Source: Mesorhizobium sp. M3A.F.Ca.ET.080.04.2.1
Lineage (GTDB): Bacteria; Pseudomonadota; Alphaproteobacteria; Rhizobiales; Rhizobiaceae
DNA: 64,000 bases
Assembly: GCF_003952525.1 (NCBI RefSeq)
Contig: NZ_CP034451.1
Span: 3,472,001 to 3,536,000, forward strand
Direction: 5' to 3'
The notes beneath the pieces are model-generated. The model was not told the DNA's origin, made no database searches, and saw nothing but the letters and a program-made list of their open reading frames with translations. Both the position numbers and the translations under genes were made by a program. How positions within the stretch are numbered: the first letter of the stretch is position 1; every line of letters starts with the position of its first letter. Shown here piece after piece: positions 26,404 through 35,395 of this stretch.

Positions 26404-27333
26404 ATGACACGCTCGCTTCTGGCCGGCGCCTGCGCGCTGGCGTGGCTGCTCATGCCGGCAGCCGGCGTGCATGCGCAGACCGACCCGGTGCTTGTGCCGG
26501 CTGGCGATGCGTCCGGCGGGGCCGCCGACCAGGGATCGGGCAGCGACGATGCGGCCGCCGATGAGGACAAGCAGGCCCCGATCCCCTTCGAGGGCGGCCA
26601 GTTCACCATCACGCAGGAAGAGCAGTATGGCGAGAAGGTCCTGGCCTTCGACGGCAAGCAACTGGCCAGCAACTACGATGTCTTCCTCGACAGAATCGCC
26701 GAGATCGGCGGCGTCAAGGTCGCCCTCTTCAACGTTGGCGACGGCGGCAACCAGTGCGGGCCGGCGAGCGTGATCGCCTGGAAGGCGCAAGACGGCGAGA
26801 TCCAGACCACCACGGTCGAGCAGGACGAATGCGGCGCACCGCCGGCTGCCGTCTCCGCAAGCGCGATCTACTACGTGCCCTATCTTCTGCCCGGGGATTC
26901 CAAGCCGGCGCTGCAATGGTCGCCGAGGACGGGCCTGACGACCTCGGGCGAACTCACCTACACGCCTGAGCCGGGAACCGACTGGAAGGATGTCGATCCG
27001 TCCAAATACGACAACATCATCGACGCCTTCCACAACGAGGCCGTCTACAAGGCGGCCGAGGCGCTGCTCGGCAAGGACATGCCGGACATGGCGACCAGCC
27101 TGCTGGTCGGCGGCGGCACCGAAAAGACCGCGTCCGGCGCCTTCTATGCCACCGGCTGCGTGCCGCATGATTGCGGCGGCAGCGACGGCTTCCTGGCTGT
27201 CGACCCCGTCCAGCACAAGGTCTACTTCGCCCGCCGCGGCGACAATGGCGAGCCGCTGACCTGGCCCGACGTGAAGAGCTGGCCGGCCGATATCAAGAAG
27301 GCGTATGACGACGCGCAGGGGTCGGGGAATTAG
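26404..27333 (+). CDS. Secreted protein of unknown function
   Basis: A 309-residue protein with a clear signal peptide (hydrophobic 5-20, cleavage near VHAQT), then an acidic Ala/Gly/Asp-rich stretch to about residue 58. The body (from FEGGQFTITQEEQYGEKVL to the end) has several cysteines (about 119, 141, 257, 261) that could form disulphides. I recognise no domain. It follows leuD by 84 bases on the same strand and may be co-transcribed, but a metabolic link is not evident. Confidence 0.75.
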   Translation: MTRSLLAGACALAWLLMPAAGVHAQTDPVLVPAGDASGGAADQGSGSDDAAADEDKQAPIPFEGGQFTITQEEQYGEKVLAFDGKQLASNYDVFLDRIAEIGGVKVALFNVGDGGNQCGPASVIAWKAQDGEIQTTTVEQDECGAPPAAVSASAIYYVPYLLPGDSKPALQWSPRTGLTTSGELTYTPEPGTDWKDVDPSKYDNIIDAFHNEAVYKAAEALLGKDMPDMATSLLVGGGTEKTASGAFYATGCVPHDCGGSDGFLAVDPVQHKVYFARRGDNGEPLTWPDVKSWPADIKKAYDDAQGSGN

Positions 27334-27363
27334 GAATCGGCAGGGCGCGACTATCGCGGCTTC

Positions 27364-27541
27364 GTCATCCACGGGCGGAGCGAAGCGCAGCGGAGCGCAG
27401 ACCCGAGGATCCATGCCGGGACCGTTGCCGCAGAGTGGGGCGTTGCAGATTCTGCACCGTTGCAACGCTTATAGTTCACGGCATGGATTCCAGGGTCTGC
27501 GCGCGTCGCTTCGCTCCTTGCGCCGCCCAGGAATGACGACC
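27364..27541. repeat. Long intergenic hairpin repeat, copy 1
   Basis: Related to 51037-51205. The left end reads CGTCATCCACGGGCGGAGCGA and GACCCGAGGATCCATGCC, and the right end GGCATGGATTCCAGGGTCTG and CCCAGGAATGACGAC, so the two ends can pair. The gap 27334-27667 contains only this element and the ribosome-binding region of the next gene. It is the kind of short non-autonomous repeat common in Mesorhizobium genomes. Confidence 0.7.
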
Positions 27542-27667
27542 GGAGGAGTTTGCGGCCAATCTCTCACGTAGCCTGCTTGTCCTGACAACGGGTCCGCCCG
27601 GCTTGGCCCACGACGAGATCGCATTACTCTGCTAGACGGACGCGACCATCACAAGGAGGCCGCCTCC

Positions 27668-28051
27668 ATGCGCAAGCTCATCTCGACCGGTTCGCCCTTC
27701 GAAAAGACCGCCGGCTATTCGCGCGCGGTGGTGCAGGGCGACTGGTGCTTCGTGTCCGGAACGACCGGCTACGACTATGCCACCATGACGATGCCGGAGA
27801 CGGTCGAGGCGCAGGCGCGCAATTGCCTCGCCACCATCGCCAGGGCTTTGGCCGAGGGCGGCTTCGACATGGCCGATGTGGTGCGGGCGCATTACTACAT
27901 CACCGACCAGGCCTATGTTGACGTGGTCTTTCCCATTCTTGGCGAGGTCTTCGGCGACATCCGTCCGGCTGCAACGATGATCGTCTGCCATCTCAACAAA
28001 CCGGAAATGAAGATCGAGATCGAAGTGACGGCGCTCAAGCGCCCGCAGTGA
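27668..28051 (+). CDS. RidA-family protein
   Basis: A 127-residue member of the Rid/YER057c/UK114 family. Characteristic elements are FVSGTTGYD, then ARALAEGGFDMADVVRAHYYITD and the C-terminal RPAATMIVCHL with the conserved Arg. RidA hydrolyses reactive enamine/imine intermediates; the Arg in RPAATM supports imine deaminase activity. A strong AAGGAGG lies upstream of ATG 27668. It is followed by a VOC gene and leuB on the same strand. Confidence 0.9.
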   Translation: MRKLISTGSPFEKTAGYSRAVVQGDWCFVSGTTGYDYATMTMPETVEAQARNCLATIARALAEGGFDMADVVRAHYYITDQAYVDVVFPILGEVFGDIRPAATMIVCHLNKPEMKIEIEVTALKRPQ

Positions 28052-28106
28052 CGCGGTCGCCCAAAAGGCATTTGGGCAATGACTTGTGCAAAGCGAGGAT
28101 CAGCCG

Positions 28107-28460
28107 ATGGTGAAGGTCAAGCGCATCGTCGCTAACATCGCCACGCAAGACACCGCTGCGGCGAAGCATTTCTATCAGGATGTGCTCGGACTTGACGTGT
28201 TGATGGATCAAGGCTGGATCGTCACCTGTGGCTCGGCCGAGACGATGACCGTGCAGATAAGCTTTATGGCCGAGGGCGGGTCGGGTACGCCGGTACCCGA
28301 TCTCTCGATCGAGGTCGATGACGTCGACGCAGCGTTCGAAGCCATGAAGCGTGCCGGCTTCCCTATCGAATACGGCCCCGCCGATGAGCCCTGGGGCGTG
28401 CGGCGCTTCTATGTGCGCGATCCGCTCGGCCGGCTGGTCAATATTCTCTCGCACCGGTGA
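28107..28460 (+). CDS. VOC-superfamily (glyoxalase-like) protein
   Basis: A 117-residue single VOC domain: [20 protein letters not shown] then [11 protein letters not shown], and [16 protein letters not shown] near the end. VOC proteins bind divalent metal and act as lyases, dioxygenases or resistance proteins; the activity here is unknown. ATG 28107 is preferred over GTG 28086 because GAGG lies about nine bases before it. It is close to its neighbours on the same strand. Confidence 0.85.
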   Translation: MVKVKRIVANIATQDTAAAKHFYQDVLGLDVLMDQGWIVTCGSAETMTVQISFMAEGGSGTPVPDLSIEVDDVDAAFEAMKRAGFPIEYGPADEPWGVRRFYVRDPLGRLVNILSHR

Positions 28461-28536
28461 TGGTTGGCAGGCTTGCGCCGCAAGCGCTTGGCGTTTAGCA
28501 AGGCCGCGGTTCAAAACTCTCCCGGGACGGTTCTCC

Positions 28537-29640
28537 ATGACTTCGAAAAATCTCTTCCTGCTCGCCGGCGACGGCATCGGCCCCGAGGCCATGTCCGAGG
28601 TGAAGAAGCTGATCGGGGCCATGAACGAAAAACTCGACAGCGGCTTCGCCACCGACGAGGGGCTGGTCGGCGGCTCGGCCTACGACGCGCATGGCGCGGC
28701 GATCTCCGATGCCGACATGGCAAAAGCGATGGCGGCGGACGCAGTGCTGTTCGGCGCCGTCGGCGGGCCGAAATGGGACAATGTGCCCTATGAGGTGCGC
28801 CCCGAGGCGGGGCTGCTGCGCCTGCGCAAGGACATGGAGCTGTTCGCCAATCTGCGGCCGGCCATCTGCTATCCGGCTTTGGCCGCGTCCTCCTCGCTCA
28901 AGCAGGAGGTGGTCGAGGGCCTCGACATATTGATCGTGCGCGAGCTCACCGGCGGCGTCTATTTCGGCGAGCCGAAGCAGATCATCGATCTCGGCAACGG
29001 CCAGAAGCGCGGCATCGACACGCAGGTCTACGACACGTTCGAGATCGAGCGCATCTCGGGCGTCGCCTTCGAGCTGGCGCGCACGCGCCGCAACCAGGTC
29101 ACCTCGATGGAAAAGCGCAACGTCATGAAGTCGGGCGTGCTGTGGAACGAGGTCGTCAGCCAGACGCACAAGGCCAGGTACAGCGATGTCAAGCTCGACC
29201 ACATGCTGGCCGATGCCGGCGGCATGCAGCTGGTGCGCTGGCCGAAGCAGTTCGACGTCATCGTCACCGACAATCTGTTCGGCGACATGCTGTCCGACAT
29301 CGCCGCCATGCTCACCGGCTCGATCGGCATGCTGCCTTCGGCATCGCTCGGCGCACCGGACGTCAAGACCGGCAAGCGCAAGGCGCTCTATGAGCCAGTG
29401 CACGGTTCGGCGCCCGACATCGCCGGCAAGGGCATCGCCAACCCGATCGCGATGATTGCCTCCTTCGCCATGTGCCTGCGCTATTCCTTCGGCATGGTGG
29501 CGGAAGCCGACAAGCTCGAAGGCGCGATCGCCGCCGTGCTCGATGACGGGCTTCGTACCAAGGACATCATGTCCGAAGGCATGAAGGAAGTCGGCACGAC
29601 GGAGATGGGCGACGCCATCATCGCCAAGTTCCTGGGTTAA
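28537..29640 (+). CDS. leuB: 3-isopropylmalate dehydrogenase
   Basis: A 367-residue enzyme that oxidatively decarboxylates 3-isopropylmalate in leucine synthesis. Family marks are [17 protein letters not shown] at the start, [12 protein letters not shown], and the NAD-binding [14 protein letters not shown] segment, here [15 protein letters not shown]. The intervening [20 protein letters not shown] holds metal-binding Asp residues. The length is normal. It is the last gene of the plus-strand stretch that begins with leuD. Confidence 0.97.
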   Translation: MTSKNLFLLAGDGIGPEAMSEVKKLIGAMNEKLDSGFATDEGLVGGSAYDAHGAAISDADMAKAMAADAVLFGAVGGPKWDNVPYEVRPEAGLLRLRKDMELFANLRPAICYPALAASSSLKQEVVEGLDILIVRELTGGVYFGEPKQIIDLGNGQKRGIDTQVYDTFEIERISGVAFELARTRRNQVTSMEKRNVMKSGVLWNEVVSQTHKARYSDVKLDHMLADAGGMQLVRWPKQFDVIVTDNLFGDMLSDIAAMLTGSIGMLPSASLGAPDVKTGKRKALYEPVHGSAPDIAGKGIANPIAMIASFAMCLRYSFGMVAEADKLEGAIAAVLDDGLRTKDIMSEGMKEVGTTEMGDAIIAKFLG

Positions 29641-29658
29641 GCCGCATCGAGCAGGCTT

Positions 29659-30321
29659 TCAGGCCGGGTCGGCTCCGGCTGGCATCGGCCCCCACCGGTT
29701 GTCCCCGAATTGAGAGGGAAGAAGCCCGAAGATGAGAATGGCCACCGCCCCGAATGCCGGAGTGTAGCAAAGCAAGGCAAGCCAGCCGGTCAGCCCGATG
29801 TCGTGCAGACGCCGCACGACGAGCGCGATCGACGGCAGGATTGCTACCAGCACGAAAAGCAGGGCAGGAATATACCCGATTGAGGTCCTTGGACCATCAT
29901 CGAAACCGCTTATCGCCAGGTTGAGCAGGATGCCGAAACCGAACAGCGCGACGAGCACGGCGTAGAACCAGAGATGGAACGCCCAAAACTCCTTACGACG
30001 GGCTCGGCCGGTGAAATTGCGATAGTCGTCGCCCAGAGCTCGCAGGAAATAAGCCCACAGTCCCAGGGACTTGGCGGGGCGGATTTCAGTGGTTCGGCCG
30101 AGCTGCGGCTGCAGACTGCCGCTTGGTGATGGTACGACCGATCCTACGGCCACGATGTCGTGCGCAGTGCCATCGTCCGGCGAGAACTCGACCAGCATGC
30201 CTCTGGCGAGGGCTACATCGTTGGTCAGGTCGCTGCGGCCGAAGATGTAGCGTTTGCCGTCAACGCCGTTGATGTAGCCGTAGTCGTGATCCTTGTCGTA
30301 GTGAAACACAGTTCCGCGCAT
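29659..30321 (-). CDS. Cold-shock-like domain fused to DUF805, paralogue 1
   Basis: A 220-residue protein. Residues 1-60 (MRGTVFHYDKDHDYGYING, then DGKRYIFGRSDL) resemble a cold-shock OB fold. From about 85 it is a DUF805 inner-membrane domain: YRNFTGRARRKEFWAFHLW, four hydrophobic segments, and VVRRLHDIGLTGWLALL. I start at ATG 30321, with GGGGAG just upstream; ATG 30336 is possible. It is a paralogue of 30392-31102, same strand and 70 bases apart. The role is unknown; the N-terminal domain may bind nucleic acid at the membrane. Confidence 0.82.
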   Translation of the reverse strand: MRGTVFHYDKDHDYGYINGVDGKRYIFGRSDLTNDVALARGMLVEFSPDDGTAHDIVAVGSVVPSPSGSLQPQLGRTTEIRPAKSLGLWAYFLRALGDDYRNFTGRARRKEFWAFHLWFYAVLVALFGFGILLNLAISGFDDGPRTSIGYIPALLFVLVAILPSIALVVRRLHDIGLTGWLALLCYTPAFGAVAILIFGLLPSQFGDNRWGPMPAGADPA

Positions 30322-30391
30322 TGGCTCCCCCTGCATCGCGTCGCCGCAGACTATCTAAAGTTGTATAAAATTTCAATGCGCACGTATCGCG

Positions 30392-31102
30392 CTAGAATCT
30401 CACCCCGCCCGGCACCGGTCCCCACTTATTGTCGCCGGCCTGGGTCGGGATCAGCCCGAAGACCAGGGTGGCCAGTCCGCCGACATAGGGCAGGAAGCAG
30501 AGGATTGCGAGCCAGCCGGTCAGGCCGAGATCGTGCAGGCGGCGCACAAGCAGCGCGACCCACGGCAGGAACGTCAGCAGAATGTAGAGAACGACAAGGC
30601 CGATCATGACGATCGGCAGGTCGTCGCCCTGTTCGATGCCGCTTCCCAAATCCACGGAGAGGCCGACGCCGACAAGGACGGCGAGGCCGACCGTCCAGAA
30701 CAGGCAAAAGCCCCAGAATTCCTTGCGCCGGGCACGACCGGCGAAGTTGACATAGTTCGTGGTCAGGCCACGCCAGAAATAGTCCCAGAGGCCGGTGGTC
30801 TGGATCGTTCCGTTGTCGGCGTTGCGGCCGAATGGCGTGGGCGCCGCAGGTGCGCTGCCCGGCATTGGACGCGCGGCCGCCACGGCCGGAGCGGCATTGT
30901 CTGTTTGGCCGGTAACGCGGGCGCGGACCGAATAGATATTGCTTGCCCGGTCGCCATTCGGCTGGAATTCGACTTCGGCGCCCCTGGTCAGCGCCATCTC
31001 GCGGCGCAAATCCTCGCGCGCGAAACTGTAGCGCTTGCCGTCGGCGCCGCTGATGAAGCCGAAGCCTTGCTGCTCGTCATAGTGCAGAACTTCGCCGCGC
31101 AT
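30392..31102 (-). CDS. Cold-shock-like domain fused to DUF805, paralogue 2
   Basis: A 236-residue paralogue of the downstream gene. The N-terminal OB-like domain reads MRGEVLHYDEQQGFGFISG then DGKRYSFAREDL, followed by a Pro/Ala-rich linker (about 70-95) and the DUF805 region with NFAGRARRKEFWGFCLFW and VRRLHDLGLTGWLAIL. Four membrane segments are predicted. The two genes probably arose by tandem duplication and share a promoter upstream of this one. Confidence 0.83.
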   Translation of the reverse strand: MRGEVLHYDEQQGFGFISGADGKRYSFAREDLRREMALTRGAEVEFQPNGDRASNIYSVRARVTGQTDNAAPAVAAARPMPGSAPAAPTPFGRNADNGTIQTTGLWDYFWRGLTTNYVNFAGRARRKEFWGFCLFWTVGLAVLVGVGLSVDLGSGIEQGDDLPIVMIGLVVLYILLTFLPWVALLVRRLHDLGLTGWLAILCFLPYVGGLATLVFGLIPTQAGDNKWGPVPGGVRF

Positions 31103-31200
31103 CGCCCTGTCCCCGTTGCTGCGCCGTGCCCAGACTGTTCAAAGTCGCGGCGAATCGCAAGAGGCATGCGTGAGGTCGGCGGCGCTGGCAGGCTGTGCGG

Positions 31201-33072
31201 TCAGCCCGGCCGCTTCTTCGGATTCTTGTGCTTTGCCGGCTTGTCGAATTTCGGCCGATCGAGTTTTGATTTTTCGAATTTCGGTTTGCCGGACTTTTTC
31301 GCCCAGGGTTTTGAGTCCGCCGCGTCGGTCGGCCGCTGCTCGCCCGGCGCGCGCTTCTCGAATTTGGGCGTGCTCTGATCGAAAGCGCGCTTGCCGCGAT
31401 GCGGCTTCTTCTCGGGCCGCGGCGGCTGGTAGCCGGCTCGCGACAGATCCGGCGTGCTGTCCAGCCGCTTCACGGCGATGCTGCCCTGCAATTTGCGGTC
31501 GGGGCCGATCGCGGCGAGGAAGCGGTCGGCCCAGTCGGCGGCGATCTGCACGAAGGTTTCCTCCGGCTGCATCTTGATGGCGCCGATCTCGCGTTTGGAG
31601 ATGCTGCCGGTGCGGCACAGCATCGGGATCAGCCAACGCGGTTCGGCATTCTGCCGGCGGCCGACCGACAGCGAGAACCAGACACTGGCGCCGAATTCGT
31701 CGCGGCGGCCGGGTGCTTCGTCACGGCGTGTAAACTGCTCCTTTGACGGTGCAAAGGGCGCGACCTCGAGCAGATCCTCGGGTGCCGAGCGGCTGCCGCG
31801 GCAGAGCCGCACGAAGGCGGCGGCCACCAGTTCGGGGCCATGCCGCTCGAGCAGTGCGCCGGCGAAATCACGCTCCTCTTCCTTGACCGGCTCGCCGAAG
31901 GCCGGATCGGCGAGGATGCGCTCGTCGTCGCGCCGCAGCACCTCGTCGGCCGAGGGCGGGTTGCCCCAAGTCGCGGCCAGGCCGGCATTGTGCAGCAGCC
32001 GTTCGGTGCGGCGGCGGGCGTTGCCCGGCACGATCAGCGCGCTCACGCCTTTTCGTCCGGCACGTCCGGTGCGCCCGCTGCGGTGCAGCAGCGTCTCGGG
32101 ATTGCTCGGCAGGTCGGCATGGATGACCAAGTCGAGATTGGGCAGATCGATGCCGCGCGCCGCAACGTCGGTGGCGATGCAGACCCTGGCGCGACCGTCG
32201 CGCATCGCCTGCAGCGCATGGCTGCGCTCGTTCTGGCTGAGCTCGCCCGAAAGCGCCACGACGGAGAAATTGCGGTTGTTGAAGCGCGCGGTGAGATGGT
32301 TGACGGCGGCGCGGGTGTTGCAAAACACCATCGCGTTGGTGGCCTCGTAATAGCGCAGCACGTTGATGATGGCGTTCTCGCGGTCGGCCGGCGCGACGGA
32401 GAGCGCCCGATACTCGATGTCGAGATGCTGCTTTTCCTCGCCCCCGGCCGAGATGCGCACGGCATCGCGCTGGTAGCTTTTCGCCAGCGTGGCGATGGAG
32501 CGCGGCACCGTGGCGGAAAACATCAGCGTGCGGCGCTCGGCGGGCGCGGCATCGAGGATGAATTCGAGGTCCTCGCGAAAGCCGAGATCGAGCATCTCGT
32601 CGGCCTCGTCGAGCACCACGGCCTTCAGCGCCGACATGTCGAGCGCGCCGCGGGTGATGTGGTCGCGCAGCCGGCCCGGCGTGCCGACGACGATATGGGC
32701 GCCGCGCTCCAGCGCGCGCCGCTCGCTGCGCATGTCCATGCCGCCGACGCAGGAGGCGACCGTTGCGCCGGTCAGCGCGTAAAGCCATTCCAATTCGCGC
32801 CGCACCTGCAGCGCCAGCTCCCGCGTCGGAGCCACCACCAGCCCCAGCGGCGCGCCGGCGTCGGCGAAGCGTTCGGCGCCGCCGAGCAGGCTCGGCGCCA
32901 GGGCAAGGCCGAAGGCCACCGTCTTGCCGGAACCGGTCTGGGCCGAGACCAGCGCATCGGCCGCGCCGAGCCCAGGGGCCAGCACCGCTTTCTGAACCGC
33001 TGTCAGTTCGTTATAGCCGCGGTTCTGCAGCGCCTCGGCAAGCGCAGGCACGATCGTTTCGAAACTGGACAT
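31201..33072 (-). CDS. DEAD-box RNA helicase with C-terminal RNA-binding extension
   Basis: A 623-residue ATP-dependent RNA helicase. All core motifs are visible: Q-motif region ELTAVQKAVL, motif I AQTGSGKT, PTRELA, motif II DEAD in VLDEADEMLDLG, SAT, and motifs V-VI RGIDLP and HRSGRTGRAGRKG. The C-terminal third has a DbpA-like RNA-binding fold (IGAIKMQPEETFVQIA) and a Lys/Arg-rich tail with repeated KFEK and KPKF. A role in ribosome assembly or cold adaptation is likely. The start ATG 33072 removes an unlikely upstream extension. Confidence 0.93.
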   Translation of the reverse strand: MSSFETIVPALAEALQNRGYNELTAVQKAVLAPGLGAADALVSAQTGSGKTVAFGLALAPSLLGGAERFADAGAPLGLVVAPTRELALQVRRELEWLYALTGATVASCVGGMDMRSERRALERGAHIVVGTPGRLRDHITRGALDMSALKAVVLDEADEMLDLGFREDLEFILDAAPAERRTLMFSATVPRSIATLAKSYQRDAVRISAGGEEKQHLDIEYRALSVAPADRENAIINVLRYYEATNAMVFCNTRAAVNHLTARFNNRNFSVVALSGELSQNERSHALQAMRDGRARVCIATDVAARGIDLPNLDLVIHADLPSNPETLLHRSGRTGRAGRKGVSALIVPGNARRRTERLLHNAGLAATWGNPPSADEVLRRDDERILADPAFGEPVKEEERDFAGALLERHGPELVAAAFVRLCRGSRSAPEDLLEVAPFAPSKEQFTRRDEAPGRRDEFGASVWFSLSVGRRQNAEPRWLIPMLCRTGSISKREIGAIKMQPEETFVQIAADWADRFLAAIGPDRKLQGSIAVKRLDSTPDLSRAGYQPPRPEKKPHRGKRAFDQSTPKFEKRAPGEQRPTDAADSKPWAKKSGKPKFEKSKLDRPKFDKPAKHKNPKKRPG

Positions 33073-33204
33073 CTTTGTCTTTCGGAATTCGGGTCTGCCT
33101 ATCGGGCAGCACAAGCCGGCCAGCGCAGACACGCCAAAGGATATTTTGCGTGTTCGTACTTCCTGCGTCCGCCATTGTACAGCGCAAGCGGCACCGCCTC
33201 TTCT

Positions 33205-33262
33205 TCTCCCCGTGGGAGAAGGTGGCCGAGCCAAGCGCGGTCGATGAGGGGTGCTCCAGCTT
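33205..33262. repeat. Intergenic palindromic repeat (TTCTCCCC/GGGAGAAGG)
   Basis: TTCTTCTCCCCGTGGGAGAAGG is a hairpin followed by GGCCGAGCCAAGCGCGG and GATGAGGGG, a repeat type common in Mesorhizobium. It lies in the 532-base gap 33073-33604, which also contains the asd leader and no supported gene. Confidence 0.6.
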
Positions 33263-33521
33263 GGCGATGACGGCGATCCGTCGCTCCACCCTCAACCGTC
33301 TCGGCGCCGATTGACTCTTTTACCAAACCGCGTAAAAGCCCGCTTCGAACGGGATCGTCCTCGATGCGCGGCCTTTTGATGGCTCTTCTTGCACTCGATG
33401 CCCCCAGCCTCAATGCGAACCATTGGGCCGGGCGCTTCGGCGCGTCCCCGCGTTCCAGCAAAACCACGGCCAAAACAACCACCACCAAAACGGTGTGATT
33501 CCCTTGGCCTAACCACCCTCT

Positions 33522-33588
33522 CCCGGGTTCGGCCCGGGGGACGGAACCCGCATAGGCCGGCGGGTTCTCTCCAACAACCAGCGGAGAG
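33522..33588 (+). promoter_or_regulatory. Structured 5' leader of asd with three hairpins
   Basis: Three successive perfect stems precede asd: CCCGGG (33522-33527) with CCCGGG (33533-33538), GAACCCGC (33544-33551) with GCGGGTTC (33560-33567), and CTCTCC (33567-33572) with GGAGAG (33583-33588). The last ends five bases before the AAGGAG ribosome-binding site. They could modulate transcription or translation of asd. No known riboswitch class is recognised. Confidence 0.4.
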
Positions 33589-33604
33589 GGACAAGGAGAT
33601 TTCG

Positions 33605-34639
33605 ATGAGTTTCAAGGTTGCGGTAGTCGGCGCCACGGGCAATGTGGGCCGCGAAATGCTCAACATTCTGGAGGAGCGCGGCTTTCCGGTGAGCGAAGTG
33701 GTGGCGCTGGCCTCGCGGCGCAGCCAAGGCACCGAAGTGTCCTTCGGCGACCGCACGCTGAAGGTCAAGGCGCTCGACACCTACGATTTCTCCGACACCG
33801 ACATCTGCGTCATGTCGGCCGGCGGCAACGTCTCCAAGGAATGGTCGCCCAAGATCGGCAAGCAGGGCTGCGTCGTCATCGATAATTCCTCGGCCTTCCG
33901 CTACGACGCGGACGTGCCGCTGATCGTTCCCGAAGTGAACCCGGATGCGATCGAACAATTCTCGCGCAAGAACATCATCGCCAATCCGAACTGCTCCACG
34001 GCGCAGCTCGTGGTAGCGCTGAAGCCGCTGCACGATGTCGCCACCATCAAGCGCGTGGTCGTGGCAACCTACCAGTCGGTCTCCGGCGCCGGCAAGGAAG
34101 GCATGGACGAGCTGTTCACCCAGACGCGCGCGGTCTTCGTCGCCGACCAGGTCGACATCAAGAAGTTCACCAAGCGGATCGCCTTCAACGTCATTCCGCA
34201 CATCGACGTCTTCCTCGACGACGGCTTCACCAAGGAAGAGTGGAAGATGGTGGCCGAAACCAAGAAGATGCTCGACCCCAAGATCAAGCTGACGGCGACC
34301 TGCGTGCGCGTGCCGGTGTTCATCGGCCATTCGGAAGCCGTCAACATCGAGTTCGAGAAGCCGATCACGGCCGACGAAGCGCGGGAAATCCTTCGAGACG
34401 CTCCCGGCTGCCAGGTCTTGGACAAGCGCGAGAACGGCGGCTACATCACGCCGCTCGAATCGGCCGGCGAGGACGCTACCTTCATCTCGCGCATCCGCGA
34501 GGACTCGACCGTCGACAACGGCCTGTCGATGTGGGTCGTCTCCGACAACCTGCGCAAGGGCGCGGCGCTGAACGCGGTGCAGATCGCCGAGCTTCTGGTC
34601 GAGCGGGGGCTGATCCAGCCGAAGAAGAAGGCAGCCTGA
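33605..34639 (+). CDS. asd: Aspartate-semialdehyde dehydrogenase
   Basis: A 344-residue NADPH-dependent enzyme making aspartate semialdehyde for lysine, threonine, methionine and cell-wall diaminopimelate. Marks are VAVVGATGNVGREMLNILEE, catalytic Cys in IANPNCSTAQLV, and the substrate-contact region TCVRVPVFIGHSEAV. AAGGAG lies seven bases before ATG 33605. The length is standard. It is monocistronic: no same-strand gene within 0.7 kb. Confidence 0.97.
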   Translation: MSFKVAVVGATGNVGREMLNILEERGFPVSEVVALASRRSQGTEVSFGDRTLKVKALDTYDFSDTDICVMSAGGNVSKEWSPKIGKQGCVVIDNSSAFRYDADVPLIVPEVNPDAIEQFSRKNIIANPNCSTAQLVVALKPLHDVATIKRVVVATYQSVSGAGKEGMDELFTQTRAVFVADQVDIKKFTKRIAFNVIPHIDVFLDDGFTKEEWKMVAETKKMLDPKIKLTATCVRVPVFIGHSEAVNIEFEKPITADEAREILRDAPGCQVLDKRENGGYITPLESAGEDATFISRIREDSTVDNGLSMWVVSDNLRKGAALNAVQIAELLVERGLIQPKKKAA

Positions 34640-34710
34640 CGGCTGTTTACCCAACGCTCACGGGCTGTTCCGCCGCTGCCGCGGGCTTGTCGATCGGCGG
34701 CGATGTTGGA

Positions 34711-34745
34711 GCTGCCGATCTCCCCCCTCGTGGGGGAGGTCGGCC
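34711..34745. repeat. Palindromic repeat, CTCCCC family, copy
   Basis: GATCTCCCCCCTCGTGGGGG is the palindromic half of the family seen at 17055-17107 and 44197-44380. It lies between the converging asd and ACT-domain genes and may terminate both. Confidence 0.65.
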
Positions 34746-34811
34746 TTCGCATGCGCCTTCGCCAATCGCCAGCGCTGCAGAGAGCGCTGTCGGCGAAGCA
34801 TCGGTTCTCCT

Positions 34812-35201
34812 CTACCAGTTTGCCAGTATCTCCATCGCCTCCTCGGCCCGATCGGCTGGGACGAACAGGTGGTCGTGGTGGAAAGCCGACACCGGATTGA
34901 CACCCATGCCGGCTGCTGCCAGCCGTGCGGTGATGGCGGCGAGGAAGCCGACCGCCTCCAGCGAGGAATGGACGTCCAGCGTGATCATCCGGCAGCGGAA
35001 CGTGCCGGCAAGACCTGCGGCTTTCGCCTCTGTCTCGGTTACGATCAGCGTCAAGCCTTCCGGTTCGCGAAAGCTCATGACCGGATTGAGCGCATCCGGC
35101 ACGGCCGCGCCTGGTGCCAGCGTTGCGAAGAGGTGGACGTCCGGCAGCAGCTGCGGCGCCATCGACGCGAGCAGTTTTTGCAGATTGGTCTCGCCGGTCA
35201 T
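34812..35201 (-). CDS. ACT-domain protein (DUF2241 type)
   Basis: A 129-residue protein with two ACT-like modules: TNLQKLLASMAPQLLPDVH leads the first, and the second contains HSSLEAVGFLAAITARLAAA and VNPVSAFHHDHLFVP. Such proteins are thought to sense small metabolites, often amino acids. I start at ATG 35201, which has GGAGAG just upstream; an ATG at 35246 is less likely. It converges on asd, so a link to aspartate-family amino acids is possible but not shown. Confidence 0.85.
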   Translation of the reverse strand: MTGETNLQKLLASMAPQLLPDVHLFATLAPGAAVPDALNPVMSFREPEGLTLIVTETEAKAAGLAGTFRCRMITLDVHSSLEAVGFLAAITARLAAAGMGVNPVSAFHHDHLFVPADRAEEAMEILANW

Positions 35202-35395
35202 TTTCTCTCCTTCGACGGTGACGCAAGCCTGGCGCGGAACCGGCAACTAAAACGGCGAGTCCTATATTCGAGCGACATCGCAATGTCGCGGGCGGCCGGA
35301 CTTGCGCGGCTGGTGAATAGCACAATACACAAGATCAGGGCCGCCACTGTCCCGCGGGAGCAGGGCAGTGTTGCCGGAATTGGTTGAGGGTTTCG

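Noticed and set aside
25546..27465. Upstream extension of the GNAT gene across leuD
   Set aside because: The extension is antisense to leuD and the secreted-protein gene; the real GNAT starts at 25545.
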